DNA of 64,000 bases from Albidovulum aestuarii (GCF_029961185.1 NZ_JASBQQ010000002.1:62001-126000), one strand, 5' to 3'; shown: positions 1 to 11,677, numbered from the stretch's first letter. The notes: generated by a model from the letters alone, not told the origin. A program made the numbers and translations.

Positions 1-2
1 TA

Positions 3-317
3 CATCCCGGCTGCGCCTTCAATCATCCGGTCGAAAGCAATTTCCTGCGCTGGAGCGGCGGCGCCTTCGGCAATCCGCGCATCCTGCATTTCCACACCTG
101 CGGTGCCTACGCGCCGGGTGAAATATCCTGGAACGTCCTCGATCCGACGATCCGCGTCGACGGTGTGTCGGTCTGGGAGGACGGGCGGCTCTACCCCGAC
201 CGCGTTCCGGGCGGGGCAGACATTCTGGCGCGCTATCCCTGTGCAGCGGCGGCATTCGAAAACCCCGCACGGGACGTCGGCATCAGTGAAGCGTTGCTGC
301 GGACCTGCCATGCCTGA
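3..317 (+). CDS. C-terminal part of an unrecognised protein, cut by window edge
   Basis: An open frame enters from the left edge and stops at a TGA at 315-317; about 104 residues are visible. The composition (few stops, many Gly/Trp/His/Asp, motif HFHTCGAYAPGE followed by a WNVLDPTIRVDG strand-like stretch) looks like real protein rather than a shadow. I do not recognise the family; a metal-dependent peptidase or dioxygenase-like fold is a guess. It converges with the amidohydrolase gene 19 bp downstream. The start and most of the protein lie outside the window. Confidence 0.55.
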   Translation, partial: HPGCAFNHPVESNFLRWSGGAFGNPRILHFHTCGAYAPGEISWNVLDPTIRVDGVSVWEDGRLYPDRVPGGADILARYPCAAAAFENPARDVGISEALLRTCHA

Positions 318-336
318 TCTTACGGCTCGGCATCGA

Positions 337-1332
337 TCACCCATCGGTCAGCGCCGCAAGAAGCGCGCGGGCATTGCCTCCCGCGATCTTTTCCTTGTCG
401 GCGTCGTCAAGGCGTGCCGGGGAAAGGGCGCGTTCATACGGGTTGTCGTAGAAGATCGGGTAGTCGGAGCCAAGGAAGATGCGGTCGGCCCCGTAAAGAC
501 CGGCTGCCGCTTCCACAGCGCGGGGGCCGAGCGACGCGCAATCGTACCAGAGATTGCGAAGCCGGGTCGTCGGGAAAGGCGCGTCGGGATTGCGGTGGCG
601 CGCGATCGCCTCCATCCGCTCATGGATGAATGGCAGGGTCCCGCCGAGATTGACAAGCTGGAAGCTGAGGCGGGGCCATATATCCTGAATATCGGACAGG
701 ATCAGCGTCAGGACGTTCTGCGACACCTGAGATTGCAATGCCACCGCCGACGTGCGGTACTGCACGAAGTCGTCCGGGGGCGCGGGCGGTTCCTCGCCCG
801 CCTTCAGGCCCGGGTGCAGCATGATGTGACAGCCTGTCTCGTTCGCGGCCGACAGGACGGGGGCGAGCGTCTTTGCCTCGGCGACCGAGTTGAAGTAGTT
901 CGACGGCAGGATGATGCCCGGCAGGCGCAACTCGCGGCGAATGCGGCGCACCTCCTGCCCCGCCAGTTCCAGATCTGCCAGAGGCAGGCCCGCAAGGCCG
1001 AAGATGCGGCCACCGGTCGAGCGGTGCAATTCAGAGAGATGGGTATTGAAACCGGCAATGGCCGGTGCGACCTCATCGGCAGGCAATACGTCAAGTCCGA
1101 GCGCCCCGGGAAAGGTCAGCAAACGGTGGGTAAGCCCCTGACCGTCCATCTGCGCAAGGCCCACGGCAATGTCGAAATAGTCCGGCTTGAACGGAAACTC
1201 ACCATTCATCGCAACCATGCCCTGCGACCCGTCCGGTCGGTGGCGCAGATAGGGGCGTGCGGTCCGGGCGTGCAGCATGTCCTGAAGGCCGCCGCCGTAG
1301 AAATGGGCATGCATGTCGATGCGGTCTTTCAC
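337..1332 (-). CDS. Amidohydrolase-2 family metal-dependent hydrolase/decarboxylase (ACMSD-like)
   Basis: 331 residues with the TIM-barrel amidohydrolase_2 pattern: HAH at residues 8-10, a further metal-ligand-like His173 (MLHPG), NLGG around 228-231, and GSDYP with Asp290 near the C-terminus. Members include aminocarboxymuconate-semialdehyde decarboxylase, gamma-resorcylate and 5-carboxyvanillate decarboxylases and various hydrolases; the substrate cannot be told here. The start is GTG at 1332. It is divergent from the Rieske oxygenase gene beginning 92 bp away, suggesting a joint aromatic-compound role, but this is inference. Confidence 0.8.
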   Translation of the reverse strand: MKDRIDMHAHFYGGGLQDMLHARTARPYLRHRPDGSQGMVAMNGEFPFKPDYFDIAVGLAQMDGQGLTHRLLTFPGALGLDVLPADEVAPAIAGFNTHLSELHRSTGGRIFGLAGLPLADLELAGQEVRRIRRELRLPGIILPSNYFNSVAEAKTLAPVLSAANETGCHIMLHPGLKAGEEPPAPPDDFVQYRTSAVALQSQVSQNVLTLILSDIQDIWPRLSFQLVNLGGTLPFIHERMEAIARHRNPDAPFPTTRLRNLWYDCASLGPRAVEAAAGLYGADRIFLGSDYPIFYDNPYERALSPARLDDADKEKIAGGNARALLAALTDG

Positions 1333-1423
1333 CAGAAGCTCCTTGCTTGTGGGGCAACAACTTCAGTACCGATAAACCAGTTGCCGTGACGCGGTTCAAA
1401 CAAATCCATAGCGGGAGGATGCG

Positions 1424-2458
1424 ATGTTCTCAGGCGAATATCCACGAAATTGCTGGTATGTGGCTGGCCGGAGCGAGGATTTCGACCAGTCGCTGAAGCC
1501 GCTTCGGCTGTTTGACGAAGAGATCGTCTTTTACCGCAAGGCCGATGGCACAGCTGTCGCGCTGGAAGATGCCTGCCCGCATAGAAAACTGCCGCTCTCC
1601 AAGGGCAAGATCGAAAACGACAGGGTGGTCTGCGGCTATCATGGGCTGACCTTCGACGGCACCGGCACCTGCGTCGCCGCACCGACACAGGAAGGCGCGA
1701 TCCCGAAAAGGGCGCGGGTGACCAGCTATCCGCTGATCGAGAAATACGGCTTCGTCTGGATCTGGCCTGGAGATCGCGAAAAGGCGGATGCTTCGGACCT
1801 GATCGACATCCCGAACTACGACAATCCCAGCTGGGGCCTGACCCGGCGCGGCGCGCTCGACATCGCCTGCAACTACCTCTGGATAACGGATAATCTGCTG
1901 GACCCCAGCCATGTCGCCTGGGTTCACCTGACGTCTTTCGCCGGTGGCGGAACCGACAATGTTGCCCTTGAGATCACCGAAGGCGAGGATCGAGTCGTTG
2001 TCTGGCGCTGGATCCCGGACCGCCCGGCCGCGCCCTATTATCAGCAGTTCATCGGATTCGAAGGGCATTGTGATCGCAAGCAGCACTACGAATGCCGCGT
2101 GCCGTCGATCGCGATCAACAAGTCGATCTATACACCCGCCGGAACCGGCGGCGACGATGATGCCCTGCCCGCGACGGCCTTTGTCAATTTCTCGTACAAC
2201 TTCATGACACCGGTGGATGCCGATCACACGCTCTACTTCTGGTTCCAGCACCGCAATGCGCTGGCCGATGACGAGGATGTTTCACGCCGCATGTTCGAAG
2301 GCGCAACGATGGCGTTCAATGAGGATAAGGAGGTGCTGGAAGAGGTCCATCGCGGCATGAAAGCCCCACGCTCCCCCCATCTCAATCTCGGTCTCGATGC
2401 GGGGGCGATGCGGTTCCGCAAACTGGTTGAAACCCGGATCGCCTCAGAAGCGAAATAA
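1424..2458 (+). CDS. Rieske [2Fe-2S] oxygenase, vanillate O-demethylase oxygenase (VanA)-like
   Basis: 344 residues. The N-terminal Rieske centre has C51-x-H53 and C70-x2-H73 (CPHR and CGYHG). The catalytic part has the non-heme iron motif NLLDPSHVAWVH (H163, H168, with Asp160 as the bridging aspartate). Size and motif order match VanA/LigX-type mononuclear-iron O-demethylases that remove methyl groups from methoxylated aromatics using electrons from a VanB-type reductase. No reductase gene is adjacent. The start ATG at 1424 follows a GGGAGGATGCG ribosome site. Exact substrate unknown. Confidence 0.85.
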   Translation: MFSGEYPRNCWYVAGRSEDFDQSLKPLRLFDEEIVFYRKADGTAVALEDACPHRKLPLSKGKIENDRVVCGYHGLTFDGTGTCVAAPTQEGAIPKRARVTSYPLIEKYGFVWIWPGDREKADASDLIDIPNYDNPSWGLTRRGALDIACNYLWITDNLLDPSHVAWVHLTSFAGGGTDNVALEITEGEDRVVVWRWIPDRPAAPYYQQFIGFEGHCDRKQHYECRVPSIAINKSIYTPAGTGGDDDALPATAFVNFSYNFMTPVDADHTLYFWFQHRNALADDEDVSRRMFEGATMAFNEDKEVLEEVHRGMKAPRSPHLNLGLDAGAMRFRKLVETRIASEAK

Positions 2459-2469
2459 GAGGGTGAGAT

Positions 2470-2502
2470 GGCGCATCAAATTGGCCGCCAAGTTAATGCG
2501 CC
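2470..2502. terminator. Candidate stem-loop between Rieske gene and tRNA-Arg
   Basis: Perfect 7-bp arms GGCGCAT (2470-2476) and ATGCGCC (2496-2502) with a partly pairing interior (TTGGC/GCCAA). It sits 11 bp after the Rieske stop and before the convergent tRNA. No T-run follows, so termination is only plausible. Confidence 0.35.
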
Positions 2503-2534
2503 GGACAAAGATCTGAAATTGCGATGTTAATGAG

Positions 2535-2611
2535 TGGCGCACCCGACAGGATTCGAACCTGTGACCTCTGCCTTCGGAGGGCAGCACTCTATCCAGCTGA
2601 GCTACGGGTGC
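2535..2611 (-). tRNA. tRNA-Arg (anticodon CCG)
   Basis: Read on the minus strand, a 7-bp acceptor stem (GCACCCG/CGGGTGC), D-arm with AGCTCAGCTGGATAGAGT, anticodon stem CTGCC/GGCAG enclosing the loop CTCCGAA, and TTCGAATC T-loop are all present, followed by an encoded CCA (2535-2537). Anticodon CCG reads CGG arginine codons. A TTATAC -10-like hexamer lies about 12 bp upstream of the 5' end (2625-2630). No integrase or att duplication is visible beside it. Confidence 0.97.
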
Positions 2612-2681
2612 CTGTGGGTGGGGTATAACGGCACGCTGCCCCGCCCGCAATCGCGAATTTTGCCTTCGAACACGTGCAGTG

Positions 2682-3902
2682 TCAGGCAAAAAGCTCGTGG
2701 CACAACTCCAGCGCCTCGATCAATTTATCGACCTCGGCCTTGGTATTGTAGAGACCGAACGAGGCGCGGCAGGTCGCGGTGACGCCGAAGAAATCGAGAA
2801 GCGGCATCGCGCAATGGGTGCCTGCGCGCACGGCAACGCCCTTCTTGTCGAGGACGGTCGAAATGTCATGGGCGTGGGCCGCGCCTTCGAGCGTCATCGA
2901 AAAAATCGCACCCTTACCGGGTGCACTACCCTGGATGTTGAGCCAGTTCAGTCCCTTGAACCGCTGGGTCGCATAGGCCGCAAGTTCCGCCTCATGCGCC
3001 GCGATATTTTCCATACCGAGGCCCATAAGGTATTCCAGCGCCACGCCCATGCCGATCTGCTGGACGATGCCGGGCGTCCCGGCTTCGAATTTCATCGGGG
3101 GATCGTTGTAGGTAACCGTGTCGCGATACACATCGCGGATCATGTCGCCACCGCCAAGGAAGGGGCGCATTTCCTTCATCCGCTCCTTCGCGATCCAGAT
3201 CGCGCCGGACCCGCTCGGCCCGTAGAGCTTGTGCCCGGTGATCGCATAGAAATCGCAGCCGATCTCGGGGATCGAGACAGGCCGATGAACCGAGCCCTGC
3301 GAACCGTCGACAAGAACCGGCACGCCCTTTTCCTTCGCCCCCCGGCAGATCGTGGCGACATCGACCAACGTGCCAGTGACATTCGACATCTGCGTCACCG
3401 CCACAAGCTTCGTCTTCGGCCCGATCGCGTCAATGACCTTCTGGGGATCGAGCGCGCCGTCTGATTCCGGCTCCACCCATTTCAGCACCACGCCCTGCCG
3501 TTCGCGCAGGAAATGCCAGGGCACGATATTGGCGTGGTGTTCCAGCACGCTCAACACGATCTCATCCCCCGCCTGCATCCGCGGCGCGGCCCAGGCATAG
3601 GACACAAGGTTGATGCCCTCGGTCGTACCGGTGGTAAAGACGATCTCTTCGGGGTCGGGCGCGTTCAGAAACCGGGCGACGATGCCGCGCACGGCTTCGT
3701 ACTTGTCCGTAGCCAGGTTGGAAAGGTAGTGTAGGCCCCTGTGAACATTAGCATATTCTTTCTCATAAGCATGGGTCATCGCGTCGATCACCACGCGCGG
3801 CTTCTGGGCCGAGGCGCCGTTGTCGAGATAGACGAGCGGCTTGCCGTTTACCTCGCGCGACAGGATGGGAAAGTCGGCCCGGATCGTTTCAACATCATAC
3901 AT
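2682..3902 (-). CDS. sufS: SufS cysteine desulfurase
   Basis: 406 residues, the normal length for class II (SufS/CsdA) desulfurases. This PLP enzyme takes sulfane sulfur from L-cysteine for Fe-S cluster assembly. The PLP lysine is K225 in [12 protein letters not shown]; the persulfide cysteine is C364 in [10 protein letters not shown], in the short class II active-site loop; EHHANIVPW is the conserved His region. It is the last gene of the suf operon on the minus strand, directly after two YIP1-like genes. No SufE or SufU sulfur acceptor is encoded in this window, so the acceptor must be elsewhere. Confidence 0.96.
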   Translation of the reverse strand: MYDVETIRADFPILSREVNGKPLVYLDNGASAQKPRVVIDAMTHAYEKEYANVHRGLHYLSNLATDKYEAVRGIVARFLNAPDPEEIVFTTGTTEGINLVSYAWAAPRMQAGDEIVLSVLEHHANIVPWHFLRERQGVVLKWVEPESDGALDPQKVIDAIGPKTKLVAVTQMSNVTGTLVDVATICRGAKEKGVPVLVDGSQGSVHRPVSIPEIGCDFYAITGHKLYGPSGSGAIWIAKERMKEMRPFLGGGDMIRDVYRDTVTYNDPPMKFEAGTPGIVQQIGMGVALEYLMGLGMENIAAHEAELAAYATQRFKGLNWLNIQGSAPGKGAIFSMTLEGAAHAHDISTVLDKKGVAVRAGTHCAMPLLDFFGVTATCRASFGLYNTKAEVDKLIEALELCHELFA

Positions 3903-3906
3903 GGGC

Positions 3907-4503
3907 TCAGCCTTTCTCTACCGGCGGCGTGATGCCGAGAATTATCAGCACCATCGACAGGACCGTGATGATGACAAGGAAACTCACAACCATGCCGACC
4001 GCGACATAGATGAGGTTGGTGAAACCGTGCAGTGCCGCCGTGAATTGTATGAGAAGCCAGATCAAGAGGCCGATTGCCACAAAGGCTATGAGCAGGCCTA
4101 CGGGCGGCACGAGGATAAGCGCGGCAAGCTGTACGGCCTGCGCCAGAACCAGCATGAATTCGAGCCAGACAATCAGCAAGAGTGCATCCGCAAAGCCGCC
4201 GGTCCCACCGAAAATTCGGCCGATCCAGGCAATTGAGGCCGCGATTGCAAGCTGGGACATAACCTGAAAAGGCACCCCGAGCACGGGATCGGCGGCAAGC
4301 GCGAAGACCGGCGGCTGATCGTCAAGTGGCAGGATAAGACCGCCGATCCGGGTTTCCAGAAGCGCCAGCACCGAAACCAGCAAGAGTCCGATCCAGCGCG
4401 CTTCTATCGGCGGGTCGAGCGCGATAAGCCGACGGGCGGCATCGCGTGGCGACCGCAGGGTTTCCATCACTAGATCGGCTACAAAGGCTGGCAGGCCGGT
4501 CAT
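3907..4503 (-). CDS. YIP1-like multi-pass membrane protein (downstream copy)
   Basis: 198 residues from the ATG at 4503, whose first bases overlap the stop of the preceding gene (ATGA), which decides the start over a longer in-frame reading. A short N-terminal segment (VMETLRSPRDAARRLIALDPP) precedes about five hydrophobic segments, as in YIP1-domain proteins. It resembles its upstream neighbour in layout, so the pair probably arose by duplication. The position between sufD and sufS suggests a link to Fe-S or sulfur metabolism, but the function is not known. Confidence 0.75.
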   Translation of the reverse strand: MTGLPAFVADLVMETLRSPRDAARRLIALDPPIEARWIGLLLVSVLALLETRIGGLILPLDDQPPVFALAADPVLGVPFQVMSQLAIAASIAWIGRIFGGTGGFADALLLIVWLEFMLVLAQAVQLAALILVPPVGLLIAFVAIGLLIWLLIQFTAALHGFTNLIYVAVGMVVSFLVIITVLSMVLIILGITPPVEKG

Positions 4504-4988
4504 TCCCCGCCCCCGAATTCCGAGGCCCTTAGGCCTGAGAGCCAGAACCACAGGAAGACCGCAAAGACGATCACCCCGACCAGCGTCGCCTGCACTCCCG
4601 GCCCGATGAATCCCGCGACCATTCCGTGGAGCAGCATCAGCGGCGTGACTGCCAGGAGCGCCCAGAAAAGCGCGATGCGCGCGCCGAAAAAATCGCCCTG
4701 CCCGCCAAGCGCACGGGCGACGAGATGCCCGAATGCCGCAAACAGGTAAAAGGCCGGGATCATCGCCAGAACCGCAAGAAATGCCGCGACCATACGCTGG
4801 ACCAGCGGCACCTCAGGCGCGTAATGCGCGGCCCGGCTGAGGCCGGGCCATTGCGCAATATAGATGACCACCAGTGCGACAATCAGATAGGTCAGCGCCC
4901 GCGCCTCATGCCGCTCACCCTGCAACAGGCGGCGCATGACGGCGCGGGGGCTGCGATAGGTCGCAACGATATCGTCGGTGACGGCCAT
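4500..4988 (-). CDS. YIP1-like multi-pass membrane protein (upstream copy)
   Basis: 162 residues with an N-terminal cytoplasmic stretch (YRSPRAVMRRLLQGERHEARALTY) and about four to five transmembrane helices. The arrangement fits small bacterial YIP1-domain proteins. The ATG overlaps the sufD stop by one base, and its own stop overlaps the next start, so it is translationally coupled inside the suf operon. No catalytic motif is seen; function unknown. Confidence 0.75.
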   Translation of the reverse strand: MAVTDDIVATYRSPRAVMRRLLQGERHEARALTYLIVALVVIYIAQWPGLSRAAHYAPEVPLVQRMVAAFLAVLAMIPAFYLFAAFGHLVARALGGQGDFFGARIALFWALLAVTPLMLLHGMVAGFIGPGVQATLVGVIVFAVFLWFWLSGLRASEFGGGE

Positions 4989-6291
4989 TACTTCTTCCGG
5001 CGTGCCAGCCAGGCTTCCAGCCGCTCGACAATCTCCTCAGCCAGTCCTTCGTCTTCGATCTCCGCGATCGCGTCGGCGAGGAAAGAGAGCACCAGCAATG
5101 CCGTCGCATCCTCACGCGGCACCCCGCGCGAACGCAGATAAAAGAGCGCGGTCTCATCAATGGCGCCCGTGGTGGAGCCGTGCGAGCACTGAACATCGTC
5201 GGCATAGATTTCCAGCTCCGGCTTGGCGAGGAACTGGCTGTCCTCATCCAGAAGCAGGGACTGGCTGATCTGATAGCCGTCGGTCTTCTGCGCGCCGGGT
5301 TTCACCAGGATCTTGCCCTGAAAGACACCGGTCGCGCCGTTCTTCAGCACCTTCTTGAAGACCTGCCGACTTTCGCAGCGCTCCGCGTCATGGGTGACAA
5401 AGATCGTATCGTCGTGGTGGAACTTGCCATTGGCACCATCGCCAAGGGCGGCACCGGCGACATGGGCCACCGCATCATCGCCCACAATCTCGATAACGCA
5501 TTCATTGCGCGTCATCTGGCCGTTGGCGGTGAGCGTAAAGCTCTTGAAGCTCGCATCTTCGGCCACACGGGTGAAGATATGAGTGATCGCGCGGCGTTCA
5601 TGGTCGCGGCCCTGCGCGCGGACATGGTGGAACTTGCCGCCCCTGGCGATATCAACCTCCATCACCTTGTTGAACCGCGCCGCGGCCGGGCCGGTTTCGA
5701 GCACGGTGATCTCGGCCCCCGCCTCAACCTTCACGCAATGATGCAGCATCACGTCCGAGGTTTCGGAGGCGTGCCGGTAGATCAGATGCACCGGCTTTGC
5801 CGCCTGCCCCGTCACCCGGATCAGCACGCCGTCAGTTGCGGCGGCGGTGTTGAGTGCCGCCAGCGGCCGGGCGACCGGGTTTTGCCCCCGTGCCTCCAGA
5901 ACCCCGTAAAGCTCCTGCGCCCAGTGGATATCCGCGCGACCCGCCTCGGCCAGCCGCGAGATTTCAACACCCGCCATGGCTGGATCGTCCGAGTCACCGT
6001 CGGAAAAGATACCATCTACGAAGACCAGTTTGACGCTGGCCACGGTGCCAAAGAGCTGGGGCTCCTTGGCATCGAACAAGGCTGCCTTCGCTGCCTCGGT
6101 CGCGATCAACGCGGCCGGGTCCGTGAATTTCCAGTATTCGTCCCGCCGGGTCGGCAGGCCCATTTCACGCAGCCGCGACAGCGCGTTCGCACGCGCCCCG
6201 GCGGTGAAGCCACCCTTGGGCAGGTCGATCGCCGCGATCCGCGCCTCAGTCGCCTCAACCCGCGTCTGATCCTTTCGCATCGGCGCCGCCA

Positions 6292-6292
<1 letters not shown>
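4988..6292 (-). CDS. sufD: SufD, Fe-S assembly scaffold component
   Basis: 434 residues, usual SufD length. The C-terminal SufBD beta-helix domain carries the family pattern: GKILVKPGAQKTDGYQ, DVQCSHGSTTGAIDE and YLRSRGVPREDA. SufD binds SufB and SufC to form the SufBC2D complex that assembles [4Fe-4S] clusters in the cytoplasm and helps iron acquisition. Start and stop overlap the neighbours by a few bases (sufC upstream, a YIP1-like gene downstream), indicating one transcript. A second in-frame ATG four codons later is an alternative start. Confidence 0.95.
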
Positions 6293-7047
<755 letters not shown>

Positions 7048-7123
7048 GTTTTGTCCTTTCAAACGGCAAAGACGGCCCAGGGGCCAAAGGCCCGGGCCGC
7101 GCAGATTTCAGATGTTGGTAGGT

Positions 7124-7639
7124 CTAGCCGGCGGGCGTCAGACGGTAGTCCTTGCCTTCCTCGGCCAATGCGGCGGCATAGTCCGCCGAGAAGAGTTGCG
7201 CCCAGATACCCTGCGCATTCGAAGCCACAGCGGCCTCGCCGTAATGCATCATCAGACAGCCGACGATGAGCGCCGGGAAACGCTGACGGGTGAAGAGGTG
7301 GAAAGCCACCATCAGGACTCCGGCCAGAACCAGCGCGAACAGCACCATGCCGCGCTGCTCCAGATCGTAGAATCCCTTCGGCAGCCCTTCGAGCTTTGAC
7401 ATGTTGAAATAGATCAAACGACCGAGCAGAACCGCCGACACACCGGACACAAAGGCAAGCGCAACCATCATCTTGTCCGCGAATGTGCGCTTCTGATGCT
7501 TGGGTCGCTGCTTGAGCACCTTGTTGAACTTCTTCTGCGTCGAATGCCCCACCAGATCGGCATGTTCGAACTGTTTTCCAGCCTCGATCCGCTTCAGGCG
7601 TTCGGCAAATGCGGTTTTCTGTCGGTCCTGTAAGGACAT
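7124..7639 (-). CDS. Hypothetical membrane protein in the suf operon
   Basis: 171 residues if started at the ATG at 7639, preceded by GGTCACGGA; a longer frame upstream has no support. A basic, lysine-rich N-terminal half (QRPKHQKRTFADK) precedes two clear hydrophobic helices (MVALAFVSGVSAVLLGRLIYF and MVLFALVLAGVLMVAFHLF) and a soluble C-terminal tail. I do not recognise the family. It lies 76 bp before sufC in the same direction; a 174-bp gap separates it from the YbjQ-like gene, leaving room for an internal promoter. Confidence 0.7.
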   Translation of the reverse strand: MSLQDRQKTAFAERLKRIEAGKQFEHADLVGHSTQKKFNKVLKQRPKHQKRTFADKMMVALAFVSGVSAVLLGRLIYFNMSKLEGLPKGFYDLEQRGMVLFALVLAGVLMVAFHLFTRQRFPALIVGCLMMHYGEAAVASNAQGIWAQLFSADYAAALAEEGKDYRLTPAG

Positions 7640-7813
7640 TCCGTGACCCCGGTCTTCTTCCCTTTGCGCGGCAGGATCGTAAAGATTCGAGGCGGAAATC
7701 AGGCACGAAAGATGCGCTTTTCGAGGCACTTAAGGCTGCTGGCCGGGTCAATGGCGACCGAAAGGCGCTTCTGTCGCCAACGGACGAACAATGACAGACC
7801 TGCGGCTCTGCGC

Positions 7814-8125
7814 TCATGACAAGCTCACCGCCGTGCCCGATGCCGAGACCATCAGCATGTTGTTGATCACCTCATAATCGAGGTCGACACCAACTATTGC
7901 ATTGGCACCCAACAACGCCGCCCGCTCCTCCATCTCGCGCAAAGCGGTTTCGCGCGCCTTGCCCAGTTCCTGCTCATAGGCGGCCGAGCGGCCACCGACG
8001 ATATCGCGGACCTGCGCGAAGAGATCGCGGAAGATATTGGCCCCAAGGATCGCTTCGCCGGTAACGATGCCGTGGTACTGGCGGATGGCTTTGCCTTCGA
8101 TGGAGGGGGTTGTGGTAACGATCAT
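7814..8125 (-). CDS. YbjQ/UPF0145-family protein
   Basis: 103 residues from the ATG at 8125, with GGGAGAACTAGG just upstream; a longer in-frame reading lacks a ribosome site. Family features visible: [14 protein letters not shown] start, [14 protein letters not shown], the charged helix [19 protein letters not shown], and the ending [15 protein letters not shown]. These proteins form pentameric small beta-alpha rings of unsettled function, sometimes called heavy-metal-binding. Its place between sufB and sufC is inferred to be operonic. Confidence 0.85.
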   Translation of the reverse strand: MIVTTTPSIEGKAIRQYHGIVTGEAILGANIFRDLFAQVRDIVGGRSAAYEQELGKARETALREMEERAALLGANAIVGVDLDYEVINNMLMVSASGTAVSLS

Positions 8126-8126
8126 C

Positions 8127-8389
8127 CTAGTTCTCCCTTCCCCAGCGCCATCGCCATTCGCCATCTGTCTTGGCCTTTGTCAGCCAAACGAAACCGACGG
8201 TCAGTGCGCCGCTGGAGAATGCCCAAATTACAAATTGCCCAAGTGTCGGTTCTCCGGTCTCCAGAATCGGCCTCAGTAGAAGTATCCAGACCAGAACCAG
8301 CTCGATCAGCAAAAACGCAAACGTCGCCGCCCACCCCTTCCAGTTGGCGGGCGACGCGCCGTAACCGTGGGATTTGGGCTTGAACCAAC

Positions 8390-8393
<4 letters not shown>
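8127..8393 (-). CDS. Small two-helix membrane protein in the suf operon
   Basis: 88 residues. A basic N-terminus with aromatic residues ([20 protein letters not shown]) precedes two transmembrane helices (about 22-42 and 52-72) and a short charged tail. Its start overlaps the sufB stop by 4 bp and its stop lies 1 bp before the YbjQ-like start, so it is coupled to both. No homologous function is known to me. Confidence 0.7.
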
Positions 8394-9916
<1,523 letters not shown>

Positions 9917-9957
9917 GATCTTTTCCCGTTCGTTTTCCATGTGTTCCGCGCCTTTCC

Positions 9958-11019
9958 TCATGCAGCCCGCGCGCGCTGCCGCGCCCGTGCCGCGATCCAG
10001 GCCTCCGCGAAACGGTCGACCTCTTCCATCGTCGTTGTCGGTCCCAGCGAGACGCGGATCGCCGAGGCGGCCTCAGTCTCGTCATAGCCCATCGCCGTCA
10101 GCACCCGGCTGGATTTCACCTTGCCCGACGAACAGGCCGACCCTGCCGAGATGGCAAAGCCCGCCAGATCCATCTGCATCACCTGCGTCTCACCCTTCCA
10201 GCCGGGCGTAAGGATGCAGGAGGTGTTTGGCAGCCGCGACATGTCCGCGCCAACGAACATCACCTCCGGTGCCGCCTCTGCAATACGCGCCTCAAGCCGG
10301 TCGCGCAACGCGGCTACCTCTGCCCAGACGCCCGCCTCCTGATCGGCAAGGGCGGCCTTCGCCGCCGCGCCGAACCCGGCGATACCCGCGACATTCTCGG
10401 TGCCCGACCGCCGTCCCGTTTCCTGTCCGCCACCTGCACGCAATGTTTCAATCTCCAGCCCATCGCGCACGATCAGCGCACCCACACCTTTCGGCCCGCC
10501 AATCTTATGGGCGGAGAGGATCGCAAAATCCGCGCCTGACCAGGAAAAGGCAAAGGGCGCCCGCCCCACCGCCTGCACCACGTCGAGCAGCAACCAATCG
10601 GCCCGCCGTTCGCCGTAAGGGTAGCCGTCCTCACCCTTCGCGGGTGGTTCGGTGATCACCCCGGTCTCGCTATTGGCCAGACCCATCGCCAGCGTATGGC
10701 CCGTCTCAGCCCCGCCATCCATCCGCCAATGCGCCATCAGGCAATCATGCGCTGTGGGCTCTACAAAGACGTCATGGCCACCGGCCAGCACCCCCGCCGC
10801 CTCGGTCGCGCCCGAAGTAAAAACCACTTCCTTCGCGCGACATCCAACCAGAGCCGCCACATCCTCGCGCGCGCGCTCGACAATCATCTTCGCCGCCCGC
10901 CCCTCGGCATGAACCGAAGACGGGTTGCCCACAGCTTCCAGCGCGGCGACAACGGCCTCCCGCGCCTCTGATCGCAACGGTGCCGTCGCGTTCCAGTCGA
11001 GATAAACCCGCCCCGTCAC
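9958..11019 (-). CDS. NifS/IscS-like cysteine desulfurase (class I)
   Basis: 353 residues from a GTG at 11019, seven bases after AAAAAGG; another GTG two codons earlier overlaps that site and is less likely. PLP lysine K172 in [10 protein letters not shown]; catalytic cysteine C296 in [11 protein letters not shown]. The long-loop region marks class I desulfurases, unlike the class II SufS at the other end of the operon. It supplies sulfur for clusters or thio-modified tRNA. It follows iscR and is nearly coupled to sufB. Confidence 0.92.
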   Translation of the reverse strand: MTGRVYLDWNATAPLRSEAREAVVAALEAVGNPSSVHAEGRAAKMIVERAREDVAALVGCRAKEVVFTSGATEAAGVLAGGHDVFVEPTAHDCLMAHWRMDGGAETGHTLAMGLANSETGVITEPPAKGEDGYPYGERRADWLLLDVVQAVGRAPFAFSWSGADFAILSAHKIGGPKGVGALIVRDGLEIETLRAGGGQETGRRSGTENVAGIAGFGAAAKAALADQEAGVWAEVAALRDRLEARIAEAAPEVMFVGADMSRLPNTSCILTPGWKGETQVMQMDLAGFAISAGSACSSGKVKSSRVLTAMGYDETEAASAIRVSLGPTTTMEEVDRFAEAWIAARARQRARAA

Positions 11020-11041
11020 GACCACACCTTTTTCAATTCGA

Positions 11042-11051
11042 AAATACTCCC
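11042..11051 (-). repeat. Short dispersed intergenic motif GGGAGTATTT
   Basis: On the minus strand the motif lies about 25 bp before the NifS-like start. The same 9-base core GGAGTATTT occurs at 16146-16154, 37175-37183 and (minus) 57284-57292, each time between genes and pointing at the next start. Confidence 0.5.
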
Positions 11052-11103
11052 GGCGAAGCCAGCCCGAGCCGAAGCCGTCAGGCGGAGGCGAGACAAAAGG
11101 CGT

Positions 11104-11118
11104 GGCGCGGAACGCGCC
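11104..11118 (-). terminator. Possible attenuator between iscR and the desulfurase gene
   Basis: On the minus strand a 6-bp GC stem (GGCGCG at 11104-11109, CGCGCC at 11113-11118, 3-base loop) is followed five bases later by TTTT (11098-11095). It would reduce read-through from iscR into the suf genes. Confidence 0.4.
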
Positions 11119-11137
11119 TCAATTTTGCAGCACCCAC

Positions 11138-11596
11138 TCATTCGTCGACCACCTGAAAGAGCGCGGGTACCGCCGGGCAAGGCTTCAGCGTATTGCCGAT
11201 CACATCCGAAAGCGTCGTCTGGTGAAGGAAGACATAGACATGGGCCGACAGCCCCTCCCACAGCCGGTTGGTCATTGACTGGGCCCGGCTGCCCGACACA
11301 CCTCCCGAAGCACCTGCACCAGTATGCAGCGCACTCACCGTCTCATCGACCGCTTCCAGCACCTCGCTCACCCGGATATCGGCCGGATCGCGCGCCAGCT
11401 TGTAGCCGCCCCCGGGGCCGCGCACCGATTCGACCAGACCCGACCGGCGCAGCTTGACAAAGAGCTGTTCCAAATAAGGCAGCGAGATATCCTGACGCTT
11501 GGAGATTTCAGCCAGCGAGGTCAGCTGATCCTCCCTGACCGTGGCCAGATCGGCCAAAGCCACCATCGCATAGCGCCCCTTGGTCGAGAGTTTCAT
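11138..11596 (-). CDS. iscR: IscR-like Rrf2-family regulator of Fe-S genes
   Basis: 152 residues from the ATG at 11596 (MKLSTKGRYAMVAL, the standard Rrf2 start); the in-frame sequence upstream is not coding. The winged helix spans about 1-65, with the wing RGPGGGYKLARDP. The usual cluster-binding region of IscR (three Cys plus His) is here ETVSALHTGAGASGGVSGSRAQS, with no cysteine; the only cysteine is C140 near the end. First gene of the suf operon, so probably autoregulatory. Known in the group: R. sphaeroides IscR also has an unusual cysteine pattern. Confidence 0.9.
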   Translation of the reverse strand: MKLSTKGRYAMVALADLATVREDQLTSLAEISKRQDISLPYLEQLFVKLRRSGLVESVRGPGGGYKLARDPADIRVSEVLEAVDETVSALHTGAGASGGVSGSRAQSMTNRLWEGLSAHVYVFLHQTTLSDVIGNTLKPCPAVPALFQVVDE

Positions 11597-11677
11597 CGAT
11601 AAAGCCCCGCAAAGACATTGACGACAGGCAGAAGGCCGCTTAACTCCTTTCCACCCGGTCACCGGCATCCGCCGGTA

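Noticed and set aside
2535-2611. Possible integration site at tRNA-Arg
   Set aside because: No integrase, no duplicated tRNA end, neighbours are core genes.
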